Shown here piece by piece: positions 17,601 through 24,721 of a stretch of 39,034 nt of DNA; positions within the stretch are counted from its first letter, which is position 1; every line of letters starts with the position of its first letter. The notes beneath the pieces were generated by a model. The model was not told the origin of the DNA. It was given only the letters and a program-made list of their open reading frames with translations, and ran no database searches. The position numbers and the translations under genes are program-made. The stretch lies in assembly GCA_964631175.1 (NCBI GenBank), contig CAZVWH010000015.1, forward strand, positions 1-39,034, in the 5' to 3' direction. The DNA is from CAZVWH01 sp964631175 (lineage in GTDB: Bacteria > Planctomycetota > Phycisphaerae > Sedimentisphaerales > Anaerobacaceae).

Positions 17601-18111
17601 AGTTGCATACGATGCCCCAAGGACATTCAGTTAAAAAGTTAAGATAATCCCAGCATTGCTGGACGGGTGTGCGGCCGTTGAACCTGTCTCGGTCCACATT
17701 AACGGTGGGACCTTTAAGTTCGATTATAGCACGTGGAGGACGATTTTTACACGATTCGAACATTCCAATAGCAGCATCTGCTTCGCCACCGTTAACGTAA
17801 AACTTAGGTTTCAAGTTCCATTCTTGCTTGCCCTCGGAAAACAACGTATATCCCAGAGCTTCGCCGAAAATCTGGGTCAGAAACTCTCCTTCGAGCGTTG
17901 TCTCTTTTTCTTTTTCAAGTTTGCCGCTTGTTTCTAGTTCAGCCCATCTGAGAATTATCTCGTATGCGTTGTCCTGTGCTGCACTTCTCAGGCGGTTATC
18001 CTGTGATTCTTCCTTTAAGTGGTTAGGTATGAACAACGGTCGCTTGCGCCGATTATCTCCATAGCGAGCCGTGTTTGTCTCTGGAAATAATTCTCCTTGT
18101 TTAGCAGCCAT
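14662..18111 (-). CDS. type IIG restriction-modification enzyme (Eco57I-like)
   Basis: The 1,149-residue protein combines cleavage, N6-adenine methylation and DNA recognition in one chain. The N-terminal nuclease site fits PD-(D/E)xK: D111 in GGEADAAIG and E131-x-K133 in AIIELKGP. The methyltransferase domain has KGGIYYTPPEF, motif I VDPACGSGAFL (residues 484-494) and motif IV IGNPPWERI (NPPW at 611-614). The C-terminal part (about 850-1149) should hold target recognition. No separate methylase, specificity subunit or vsr gene adjoins it, as expected for type IIG. It lies beside the duplicated SRP RNA end, in a repeat-rich and probably variable region. The recognition site cannot be predicted by eye. 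Confidence 0.92.
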   Translation of the reverse strand: MAAKQGELFPETNTARYGDNRRKRPLFIPNHLKEESQDNRLRSAAQDNAYEIILRWAELETSGKLEKEKETTLEGEFLTQIFGEALGYTLFSEGKQEWNLKPKFYVNGGEADAAIGMFESCKNRPPRAIIELKGPTVNVDRDRFNGRTPVQQCWDYLNFLTECPWGIVCNFVSFRLYHRNQTPRAYELFTLQDLCKKGNFLQFYYLFERGGLLPTTLGQVPRADMLLERSNKRQREVGDELYEDYHQNRLRLIHHLTSELHNKPLDNAIKIAQKLIDRIVFIAFCEDRELLPDKSLYKAWSQVAPFHRVTNPKWRNFIDLFRSIDEGNEQRGISPYDGGLFRKDDEVDGLDLDDDWTNFFKSIGDYDFRYEVNVDVLGHLFEKSINDIEKIRLGGLFESKAIEVISPKMKKSAERKKGGIYYTPPEFTEFITNNTVAKIADEKIDTIAAQYNIDRNDIDTTKSDGKVVRFALESIDALRQIKIVDPACGSGAFLIKVYEILEEKYQDLIDILEFHNSTQAEKLREKVSGFILNDNLFGVDLSPEAVEITQLALWLRSAQKGKSLADLSKNIICGNSLVTDHTVDPHAMQWEKIFPEVFTRDNPGFDCVIGNPPWERIKLQEREFFDSIMTTIATAVDAATRRKLIAKLKKTNPELHQRYAQAKDSAEITLDYVRNCTRFPLTGKGDINTYAVFAELAWNIVTLSGRVGLLVPTGIATDKTNKEFFAELTNNKSLIGLYDFENKAPFFPDVHRSYKFCVLLFGGSERKTTEADFVFFAHRMEELKDQNRHISLYSKDFKLLNPNTETCPVFRSNHDAELTKAIYQRIPVLRDRRRKEGGNPWDIKFLRMFDQTNDAEIFSVAEQLKAAKFKRQGSIWKKGKKIFLPLYEAKMIQMYDHRAASVLVKDANWMRQGQTTATTLVEHQNPEFATESRWWVYEEKVNKCLENRIQPAYIAFKDVTSPTNVRTMIAAFIPHVAVLNSSPLILTGDNVSLRAQSCILANLNSFAMDFVARHKVGGVHLNFFIVEQLPIFTPDFYFERCPWDKRKTLEKWISERVLKLTCTSNDMKPLAEATGFKPLVHKWNPAERLDLQAQLDAAFFLLYGIGREDVEYVLSTFSGVRKEQQGIFDGSSTFDRILKHYDNLSGKCH

Positions 18112-18670
18112 AGTGCTTCATCAGTAAACTAAATAATAGTAGTAATCGTTATAAGTAAATTCACGTTTTTATTCTACATGCAATTTAAGAACAGGCAACT
18201 AAAAAAGAGAAAGCTACGGGTGCACCTTAAAGAACAGAAAGAAAAACAGAAATTCTATATGAAAGGCAGGAAAGAAGAAGGGGGCTTCTTATGATGTAAC
18301 TGATGCTTGCACGTCATCGGCGGAATCCTACCATAAAACCTTCCTGAATTGGTTCGAAGGATGGCATGGCTAAATATTTGGAATAAAAATAGATTGCCAC
18401 GTCGGCCAGGAGACGGCCTCCTCGCAATGACGTCGGTGGATGGAGGGCAGAAGACAGAGGACAGATACCGGAGAACAGATTGACTGTCTTGAGAATCAAG
18501 CAATTATCTTATTCCAACGATCCTTTTAATAACTCTTTAGAACTCAATAGTGCTGCCAAGCCATGTAGTCTTAAGACTACATGAATATTATCTAAGTCGG
18601 TGCTATTTCATCACATCCTATGTTCTCGCCGTGCTGCGCACGTCGCAGCAGGTCTTTGTAATTTCCCTCT
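18112..18670. other. gene-free repeat region
   Basis: No gene is seen. A decayed repeat of the GATTGC...CGCAATGAC type lies at about 18390-18432. A perfect 22-bp palindrome (CATGTAGTCTT and its mirror) occupies 18562-18583. Short ORFs here carry repeat sequence and have no coding character. Confidence 0.5.
18562..18583. repeat. perfect 22-bp palindrome
   Basis: CATGTAGTCTT followed immediately by its exact reverse complement, with no loop. It could be a dimeric protein-binding site or a cruciform/hairpin. No gene starts nearby; the closest are more than 400 bp away on either side. Confidence 0.7.
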
Positions 18671-18675
18671 TATTC

Positions 18676-18736
18676 AACCCGTGAGATAAAACTCTTACGG
18701 GTTTAGCTGGTAATACGGTTATTTATCTCACGGGTT
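18676..18736. repeat. CCCGTKAGA inverted-repeat element, copy 1
   Basis: Arms AACCCGTGAGATAAA (18676-18690) and TTTATCTCACGGGTT (18722-18736) are exact complements around a 31-nt spacer, which itself holds CTTACGGGTTTA. Related elements occur at 30347-30384, 35331-35428 and 38029-38089. Confidence 0.75.
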
Positions 18737-18791
18737 TATTCCTTTCTTTCACCTTTATTCTATTTTAACTATCAATCTCATAATAGTCACG

Positions 18792-18884
18792 TACGTAAAG
18801 CGCGTACGTAAAGCGCGTACGTAAAGCGCGTACGTAAAGCGCGTACGTAAAGCTCATACGTAAAGCGCGTACGCGCTTTACGTA
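18792..18884. repeat. 13-bp tandem array ending in an inverted unit
   Basis: Six head-to-tail units of TACGTAAAGCGCG span 18792-18869, the fifth with GCTCA in place of GCGCG. They are followed by one unit in inverse orientation (CGCGCTTTACGTA, 18872-18884), so any unit can fold back on the last. The array is unlike any CRISPR: units are contiguous, with no spacers. Confidence 0.9.
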
Positions 18885-19695
18885 TATGGTTTTGAGCATC
18901 AAGTATCAAGAGTCCGCCGTCAGGCGTCCTGTGGAGAGCAACAAGAAAAAATTTCACTTGAAAATTAACACTTAATATTGTATAATGTGACACCAAATTT
19001 AGTATTTAGTATTTAGCATTTAGTATAGCATGTCACGGTTAGCGGATATTAAAAACAGATGACGGAAGACGGCTTGTCCTTCGTAGCACGCCTGCCCAGC
19101 CCGTTCTCCGTAGTCCCTAAGGGACGAAGGGTGAAAGTGTACGGCGGGCAGGCTTTAGCGAAGATGGAAGGACAGAAGTTTATCCACCTCTGGCGGAACA
19201 TAAAATAGCAAAATCTTCACCCAAATGGCGTAATGGGCTTGGCCATCCCTGTCGGGAGCCATCCCCTAAGATTATGTGGGAATATGAAAATGGTGCGAGG
19301 TTTCGCACCCTACGTTTTATAATGCCGTAAGGCATGGCCAAGTCCATTGTCGAGAATCCTCTACAAACCTGCTGCGACGAGCGCCTGTCGCGACGAGTCG
19401 CAGACACAGCGGGCAGCACGGCGAGTCGGCCCTATTTTTATGCAAAACAAAGCCAATTTGCTTAAGGACAAAATTAATGAAAAGTTCTTTGACACAAAGG
19501 ATTAGGAAAATATACGACTTCGCAGACCTGCTGGAAAACAAACCCAAACAAAGCCAATCTCGAATGCGTGGAATTAGCCTTGCTTTTTTCAACTGTATTT
19601 GGTAAGCTGCTGAAACTTAGAGTTTTACCCGCCGGAGGCGGGCTTGGAACTGCAGCGAGTCGAAAATTCTTGAATTCCTGAATAAAGGAGATTCT
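18885..19695. other. gene-free repeat region upstream of the MBL gene
   Basis: It holds a reverse copy of the CCACAGGACGCC-TGACGGCGGAC repeat (about 18907-18935), an AT-rich TTTAGTATTTAGTATTTAGC run (18999-19025), a composite TGTCCTTCGTAGC-type repeat (19075-19180) with GGCGGGCAGG, and a palindrome CCCGCC/GGCGGG at 19628-19642. The MBL ribosome-binding site AAAGGAG is at its end. No credible gene. Confidence 0.5.
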
Positions 19696-20829
19696 ATGAA
19701 AGTCCTATTTATCTGTTTATTGACGTTTTTGCTTATCTCCATGGCCTCTGCAGCGGCTCAACAGAGCGACTCGAATGAACCTGTTGAAGGCTCGCTGAAG
19801 TCCGAAACACTGGACATATACGTTATCGACACCTGCGGAGGTAAGGCGATAATCCTGCTGACGCCCGCCGGCGAGGCAATGCTAATCGACGCCGGCTATC
19901 CAAGAGAAGACGACCGAGACACTAACCGGATCGTCGAGACGGCTCAGGCTCTCGGAATCAAACAATTCGATTACATCGTGGCTACCCACTACGACGCCGA
20001 CCATGCCGGCAACATCCCACAAGTGGACGCGAAAATACCCGGGCGGGTCTTCGTGGACCATGGCGAGGTTCTGCCCACGGCAAACGAAAGGGATAAAAAG
20101 AAATATTACGAGCCATACCTCGAAGTGATTGGCGAGCGAAAACGCATGTCGGTCAAACCCGGCGACGTGATTCCAATGAAAGACTTGAAGATTACGGTCG
20201 TTACTTCAGGCGGTGACGTGCTCTCCGAACCTCTGCTGCAAGCCGGTCAACCCAATGAATTTTGCGACGCAGCCGCCAAGCCGGACTATAAAGATGAATA
20301 TGACAATGCTGGGTCTGTGGGATTGCTGTTTGAGTTCGGCGGATTTCGTATGCTCGATCTGGCCGACCTGCTAAACACAATTGAGTATAAGCTCATGTGT
20401 CCAAATAATCCGATCGGAACGGTGGACCTGTTCATGGTGAGCCATCACGGCTTTAAGGTATCAAACTCTAAATTTTTAGTTCATGCTCTGCGACCGAAAG
20501 CAGCCATAATGAACAATGGAGCACGCAAGGGCGGCGAGCCGGAGGTGCTGGACATCCTCAAAAGCTCACCCGGCCTGCAGGACATCTGGCAGTTGCATTA
20601 CTCCATCCCAGGCAAGGACAAAAACGCACCCGAGGACTTCATCGCCAATTTGGAGGAAAAGTGCGAAGGCAAACTAATAAAGGTGTCTGCGCAGCGTGAT
20701 GGCACCTTTACTGTGACGAATACCAGAAATAATTTCTCAAAAACATACAAACCGAAGATACATTACGAGCCGATTGAGTTGGATTTTGATATTCCCGTTT
20801 CGGTGGGCAAGAGCGAACCTAACGACTGA
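19696..20829 (+). CDS. exported metallo-beta-lactamase-fold hydrolase (ComEC-tail-like)
   Basis: The 377-residue protein has a signal peptide (MKVLFICLLTFLLISMASA, cleaved near AAA-QQ) and then an MBL-fold hydrolase domain. Metal ligands are visible in VATHYDADHAGN (the HxHxDH type with the first His of the motif replaced by Tyr: H-Y-D-A-D-H), MLDLADLLN for the bridging Asp, and VSHHGFKVSN. These last features resemble the C-terminal beta-lactamase domain of ComEC and related stand-alone proteins, some of which act on nucleic acids or phosphodiesters. The substrate here is unknown. AAAGGAG lies 6 nt before the ATG. The 3' end overlaps the convergent dgkA by 11 bp. Confidence 0.87.
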   Translation: MKVLFICLLTFLLISMASAAAQQSDSNEPVEGSLKSETLDIYVIDTCGGKAIILLTPAGEAMLIDAGYPREDDRDTNRIVETAQALGIKQFDYIVATHYDADHAGNIPQVDAKIPGRVFVDHGEVLPTANERDKKKYYEPYLEVIGERKRMSVKPGDVIPMKDLKITVVTSGGDVLSEPLLQAGQPNEFCDAAAKPDYKDEYDNAGSVGLLFEFGGFRMLDLADLLNTIEYKLMCPNNPIGTVDLFMVSHHGFKVSNSKFLVHALRPKAAIMNNGARKGGEPEVLDILKSSPGLQDIWQLHYSIPGKDKNAPEDFIANLEEKCEGKLIKVSAQRDGTFTVTNTRNNFSKTYKPKIHYEPIELDFDIPVSVGKSEPND

Positions 20830-21199
20830 GAAATCCGATTATGCGCGGCCCAAGAATAAGCACGGCAATCACAACAGAGCCTATAGCTGAAATTAGCACC
20901 GCACCAGCCGCGACGTCTTTTGCTCTTCCAACTACCGGATGAAATTCATCGGATGCCACGTCAGCTAAAAATTCCAATGCCGTGTTCAACGCTTCTGCCA
21001 TCCAAACGGACATGATTGCTATGACTAACCAGCACCATTCTGCCTTTGTAGTGTGCAATACGGCCCCAAAAATAAGGACGAGAACAGACGCCGTGGCGTG
21101 GATCCAGGCGTTGTGCTGCGATTTAAGCATTAAACCAACGCCATAGAATGCGTTTCTAAAGCTTCGTATTCGGCCTGTAAACGAGAATTTTTGATCCAT
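20819..21199 (-). CDS. dgkA: diacylglycerol kinase / undecaprenol kinase
   Basis: The 126-residue integral membrane protein matches the prokaryotic DAGK family, which phosphorylates diacylglycerol or, in Gram-positive-type members, undecaprenol. The conserved core is clear: RIRSFRNAFYGV, AEALNTALEFLADV (catalytic Glu and Asn) and HPVVGRAKDVAAGAVLISA. Three membrane helices are evident at about 35-50, 54-72 and 95-118. Substrate preference cannot be told apart by eye. It converges on and slightly overlaps the MBL gene. It would recycle lipid carriers or lipid turnover products in the cytoplasmic membrane. Confidence 0.92.
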   Translation of the reverse strand: MDQKFSFTGRIRSFRNAFYGVGLMLKSQHNAWIHATASVLVLIFGAVLHTTKAEWCWLVIAIMSVWMAEALNTALEFLADVASDEFHPVVGRAKDVAAGAVLISAIGSVVIAVLILGPRIIGFLSR

Positions 21200-21650
21200 A
21201 TTCTTCCAACCACCGGATGTTTAAGACATATTTCGGCTCTTTTGCTTTCTTTTAAGGCGATAGAATAACTCATCCGCTAAATATTATATCGGAATAAATT
21301 GTGTCCGGATTTAACGAAAAACCCTGTGGCAAGCCACAGAGAATTATCAAGTTAAAGATTTGCAGGAAAAAAGGATTTTAATGACTCAATGCTCTGTTGA
21401 AAAGTCCATTTGTCATTTCGACCGAAGTGAGCGTAGCGAACGGAGTGGAGAAATCTGCTAAAGCAAATATCACTTCAATTTCTTCTCTAACCCTCTGCAA
21501 CTTGGTATGCTACCCCTGCCGTAGATCCTTCAACAACGCTCAGGACAGGGGCGGGGGCTAAAAGGACAGGTGCGAGAATGTATTTGATTGACCGTCGTGC
21601 GGTGGTTAAAAGCCCCACGCAAACATGTCCCCTGCGAGGGGCATCAACTA
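21200..21650. other. intergenic repeat region
   Basis: A palindrome CTGTGGC/GCCACAG lies at 21324-21339. A partial repeat of the GTCATTTCGACCGAAGTGAG type lies at 21413-21460, and a GCTCAGGACAGGGGCGGG fragment near 21538-21556. No gene is visible. Confidence 0.5.
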
Positions 21651-21896
21651 TCAAGTTTTGTCTTTTTTTTGCCGGTCCGTTCGGCGACGACGTTTGCCAT
21701 TGTAGTCCAGAGATACAATCAGCAACGGCTCAATAACCATCCATGAATCGTCCGGCTCAACTACGATGATCCGGCGTTTACCGACAGCCACCATCTCCGG
21801 GTGCGGTACATCAAGCGACCGACCATCTGCAAGACAAATACTGAAAGACTCGAACGGCCGACGTAGTAGAGCTTCACGAATACCTTGTATATCCAT
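21651..21896 (-). CDS. small conserved hypothetical protein
   Basis: The 81-residue product has the pattern of a small family common in planctomycetes and cyanobacteria: an N-terminal IREALLRRPFESFSI, then LADGRSLDVPHPEMVAVG and a beta-rich core with VVEPDDSWMVIEPLLI. The C-terminal tail is very basic (GKRRRRTDRQKKDKT). I know of no function; the fold is probably a small beta-barrel. AGGA lies 7 nt before the ATG. It stands alone between repeat regions. Confidence 0.75.
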   Translation of the reverse strand: MDIQGIREALLRRPFESFSICLADGRSLDVPHPEMVAVGKRRIIVVEPDDSWMVIEPLLIVSLDYNGKRRRRTDRQKKDKT

Positions 21897-22085
21897 TCTT
21901 TATTCCTATACTTTTAAATGTTTTGGTGTAGAGCAAATGCTAAAAACCCCGCCTATGCGTACATTATGATAACCGTTGTTTGGAAAAGCAAGAGAAAAAT
22001 GAAGATTGGTGATCTGTGAATGGTAACTGGTAATTGTTAATAGAAAATCAAGTATCAAAATGCTTTGTAGAAAACACAGTATTTG

Positions 22086-22238
22086 TCATTTCGAGCGAGC
22101 CGAAGGCGAGTCGAGAAATCTACTTTTTGTGCAGATTTCTCCGCTTCGCCCCCGTGCTTTCTGCTTGCCCCTGCGTCTTACGACGCAAGGCGGGGCAGCG
22201 GGCGAAAGCAGAAATGGACGCTTCGGTCGAAATGACTT
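22086..22238. repeat. composite GTCATTTCGAGC repeat with nested 75-bp core
   Basis: The outer arms are GTCATTTCGAGC (22086) and GGTCGAAATGAC (to about 22235). Inside lies AGAAATCT/AGATTTCT and a nested core of about 75 bp (22141-22218, containing GCTTGCCCCTGCGTCTTACG). The reverse complement of that core recurs at 28919-28993 and 29306-29380. This looks like one repeat family inserted into or joined with another. Confidence 0.75.
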
Positions 22239-22272
22239 ATAATCAACTACACATAGCATAGTCAATAATAAA

Positions 22273-22563
22273 TTAACTAACCAGCACCTTCTCAAACTCC
22301 GCTACCTTTGGTGGTTTTTTGCCTTTGCCGGGAGTGATTTTATGGCCTTCTTTTCTCAATAGCTTAGCATGTGACTCGACGCCGCCGGCGAATTTGGGGT
22401 TTAGGCTGCCATCGTCCTTGATTACCCGCCAATAAGGTGTTATCCGCTCCCTCGACTGCGCTCGGGACATGTTTTTGCCGTTTAGCCGATCTTCCTCCGC
22501 TGCCTCGGATATTATCCGCAAGAATATACCAAGTGTCATCGGGCAAGTTGAGTCGGCATCCAA
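22273..22563 (-). pseudogene. 5'-truncated alkyltransferase-like (MGMT-family) gene
   Basis: The remaining reading frame resembles the C-terminal two-thirds of a family of MGMT-related DNA-binding proteins that lack the alkyl-accepting Cys: CPMTLGIFLRIISEAAEED, ITPYWRVIKDDGSLNPKFA and KLLRKEGHKITPGKGKKPP. As I recall the family, members carry about 55 more N-terminal residues with a PKGKLVT-like strand. Here the upstream DNA shows no such sequence and soon becomes repeat DNA. Residues NMSRAQSRE are encoded by a repeat of the TGTCCCGAGCGCAGTCGAGG type (22448-22470) inserted in frame. It is probably a dead remnant, though a short product cannot be excluded. Confidence 0.6.
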
Positions 22564-22705
22564 CTTTTTCGTGTCATTTTCAGATGTCCTATTTTTAGTT
22601 ATACAGAGTATGGCTCTCGTCTGAGCGGCTCGTCTCTGCGAATTGCTTCACCGAAGAGGGAGTGTGCCGTAGCCCGATGCGTCATCGCCGGGATGGCTTA
22701 CGCCA

Positions 22706-23503
22706 TTACCAGCTTCCGCCGGCACCACCTCCGCCGAATCCGCCGCCCATACCTCCGCCGAATCCGCCGAACCCGCCGCCGAAGCTGCCTCCACCGAACG
22801 AGCCGCTCCTTCCATAGCCGCCGTGCCCGCCAAAGCCACCTAACATAAACGGCAGGAAAAACCACCAGCCCATCCCCCTGCCGAGACCACCAAAAATAAT
22901 CAAAAGGAAAAATATAAGAGGTAAAAAACTGCAACAAGGAAGACCTACTGTCCTGCGTCTCTGCTGAACCGGTACAGTCTTAATTTTTGGCATGCCCGTT
23001 AAAGCTACACCGGCCTGCTCAGCGATCCTCTGGACAATCTGTAAATTGGCCTGGTAAATTCCCCCGCCGTAGTCCCCTCTTTTCAGATACGGCACGAGGA
23101 CGTCTCTGCCGACTCTGCCGCAGTACTGGTCAGTGACAAAACCTTCCAATCCGTAGCCGACCTCGAAGCGATACTTCCTGTCGCTCTTTGCCAGGACGAA
23201 TAACATACCGTTGTCTTTGTCCTTTTGGCCGAGCTTCCATTTCTCCGCTAATCCGATTGCAAAATCTTCAATCGGCACCCCGCCGGTAGTTTCCACCGTC
23301 AGAACGATATATTGCGCGCCGGTCTTTTGCTCCAGCTCCTGCAGGACGCCGTTTAGAGACTGCTCATCGGAGCTGTTTATCACATTGGCATAATCCTCGA
23401 CATAATGACGAGGAATGGGCAATTCGGTCTGAGATGAATCTGCCGTACCAACGAAACAGATAAGTAGCAGTACTGCTGTTAGGTTAAAGAAAGTCCGTCG
23501 CAT
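22706..23503 (-). CDS. TPM-domain protein with Gly-rich tail (YgcG-like)
   Basis: The 265-residue protein has a signal peptide (MRRTFFNLTAVLLLICFVG), a TPM domain (residues about 38-165, with YVEDYANVINSSDEQSL, IVLTVETTGGVP and YGLEGFVTDQYCGRVGRDV), one membrane segment (about 190-225) and a Gly/Phe-rich tail ending GGGGAGGSW. TPM proteins of the YgcG type are membrane-anchored with the domain outside the cytoplasm; plant TLP18.3 relatives have phosphatase activity and help photosystem repair. Codons for the central TPM region are identical over 369 bp to the upstream paralogue. It lies 134 bp downstream of that gene on the same strand. Confidence 0.88.
   Translation of the reverse strand: MRRTFFNLTAVLLLICFVGTADSSQTELPIPRHYVEDYANVINSSDEQSLNGVLQELEQKTGAQYIVLTVETTGGVPIEDFAIGLAEKWKLGQKDKDNGMLFVLAKSDRKYRFEVGYGLEGFVTDQYCGRVGRDVLVPYLKRGDYGGGIYQANLQIVQRIAEQAGVALTGMPKIKTVPVQQRRRTVGLPCCSFLPLIFFLLIIFGGLGRGMGWWFFLPFMLGGFGGHGGYGRSGSFGGGSFGGGFGGFGGGMGGGFGGGGAGGSW
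23039..23407 (-). repeat. 369-bp block identical to 24256-24624
   Basis: Comparing the two TPM genes base by base, I find no mismatch over 369 bp; identity stops abruptly at both ends (T/C at 23038/24255 and A/G at 23408/24625). The flanking parts of the TPM domains and signal peptides have diverged. This is the mark of recent gene conversion rather than a simple recent duplication. Confidence 0.9.
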
Positions 23504-23637
23504 TTTAACTAAATTTCGTATATATTATTATACATACTGTGTTCCAAGTGGGGCATATGCCTCCCGGTAACCTAATACTTAATATTACGCGAAACCTTAT
23601 ACGATTTTAGCATAAGATGCAAGCGGTTGTAGGTGAA

Positions 23638-24720
23638 TCATTTGAGTCCATATTTCTTTTTGAAGTAATCATAAGCTTCATTGATCTTTTTCATTTCTTG
23701 CTCGGCAATTTCTTTTAACTTGGGTCCAAGTTGGTGGACTTTATCTGGATGATATTGAACTGCAAGTTCTCTATAGCGGTGCTTAACTTGCTCGGGGTCT
23801 ATACGACCATTAAGGCCAAGTATCGATCCATAGTATCTTTCATCCTTGAATAGTTCCCGCTTGCCGGACTCTTCTGACCGAGTTCTCTCGTTCTCCTCTC
23901 GATGATTTTGCTCTTTCTCAGCTCGATAGCGATCATCCTCGCGATGTGCTTCTTCGCGACGCCGAAATTCTTCTTCCGACCGACGCTCCTTCTCCTGTTG
24001 TTGCCTTTTCTCTTCTTCAGTTTTGCGCTTGGTATCTTGAAATTTTTCTTCGGCCTCTCCTTTTGCTTTCTGAGTTTTATATGTTGTTGTCCTTTTGTGC
24101 AGGATCGAGTATGATACCACACCGAATAGAATCAAAGCACAAGAACATAGAAAAAGTACACCGCCCTGTTTATATTGATTTTCTTTTTTTTGAGGAGATA
24201 ATTTATGTAGTGCTGTAAGTGTAATACCCGAAGCATCAGCGATTTTCTGTACGACCTGTAAATTGGCCTGGTAAATTCCCCCGCCGTAGTCCCCTCTTTT
24301 CAGATACGGCACGAGGACGTCTCTGCCGACTCTGCCGCAGTACTGGTCAGTGACAAAACCTTCCAATCCGTAGCCGACCTCGAAGCGATACTTCCTGTCG
24401 CTCTTTGCCAGGACGAATAACATACCGTTGTCTTTGTCCTTTTGGCCGAGCTTCCATTTCTCCGCTAATCCGATTGCAAAATCTTCAATCGGCACCCCGC
24501 CGGTAGTTTCCACCGTCAGAACGATATATTGCGCGCCGGTCTTTTGCTCCAGCTCCTGCAGGACGCCGTTTAGAGACTGCTCATCGGAGCTGTTTATCAC
24601 ATTGGCATAATCCTCGACATAATGGCGAGGCATCGGCAGAGCTGCTTGGCCCAATGCCACCTCGCCAACAAAACAGAAAAATAACAATGCTGCTGTAAGA
24701 GAAAAAAGGATTCGTCGCAT
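23638..24720 (-). CDS. TPM domain-transmembrane-coiled coil-J-domain fusion protein
   Basis: With the ATG at 24720 the protein has 360 residues: signal peptide (MRRILFSLTAALLFFCFVG), TPM domain (about 32-160), a membrane helix (about 187-207, GGVLFLCSCALILFGVVSY), a long charged helix rich in Glu, Lys and Arg (about 212-290, likely coiled coil), and a C-terminal J-domain (about 297-360) with the diagnostic HPD at 324-326 in YRELAVQYHPDKV. The expected topology puts TPM outside and the J-domain inside, where it could recruit DnaK. The start matches the MRR start of the paralogue, but an in-frame ATG at 24738 is also possible. The ATG lies 1 nt after the stop of the upstream nucleotidyltransferase gene. 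I know of no described protein with this layout. Confidence 0.85.
   Translation of the reverse strand: MRRILFSLTAALLFFCFVGEVALGQAALPMPRHYVEDYANVINSSDEQSLNGVLQELEQKTGAQYIVLTVETTGGVPIEDFAIGLAEKWKLGQKDKDNGMLFVLAKSDRKYRFEVGYGLEGFVTDQYCGRVGRDVLVPYLKRGDYGGGIYQANLQVVQKIADASGITLTALHKLSPQKKENQYKQGGVLFLCSCALILFGVVSYSILHKRTTTYKTQKAKGEAEEKFQDTKRKTEEEKRQQQEKERRSEEEFRRREEAHREDDRYRAEKEQNHREENERTRSEESGKRELFKDERYYGSILGLNGRIDPEQVKHRYRELAVQYHPDKVHQLGPKLKEIAEQEMKKINEAYDYFKKKYGLK
24256..24624 (-). repeat. 369-bp block identical to 23039-23407
   Basis: Second copy of the converted block, in the TPM-J fusion gene. It encodes the TPM domain from HYVEDYANVI to YQANLQ. Confidence 0.9.
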
Positions 24721-24721
24721 A

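Noticed and set aside
18792..18884. CRISPR array
   Set aside because: Units are 13 bp and contiguous with no spacers, and no cas gene is present in the window.
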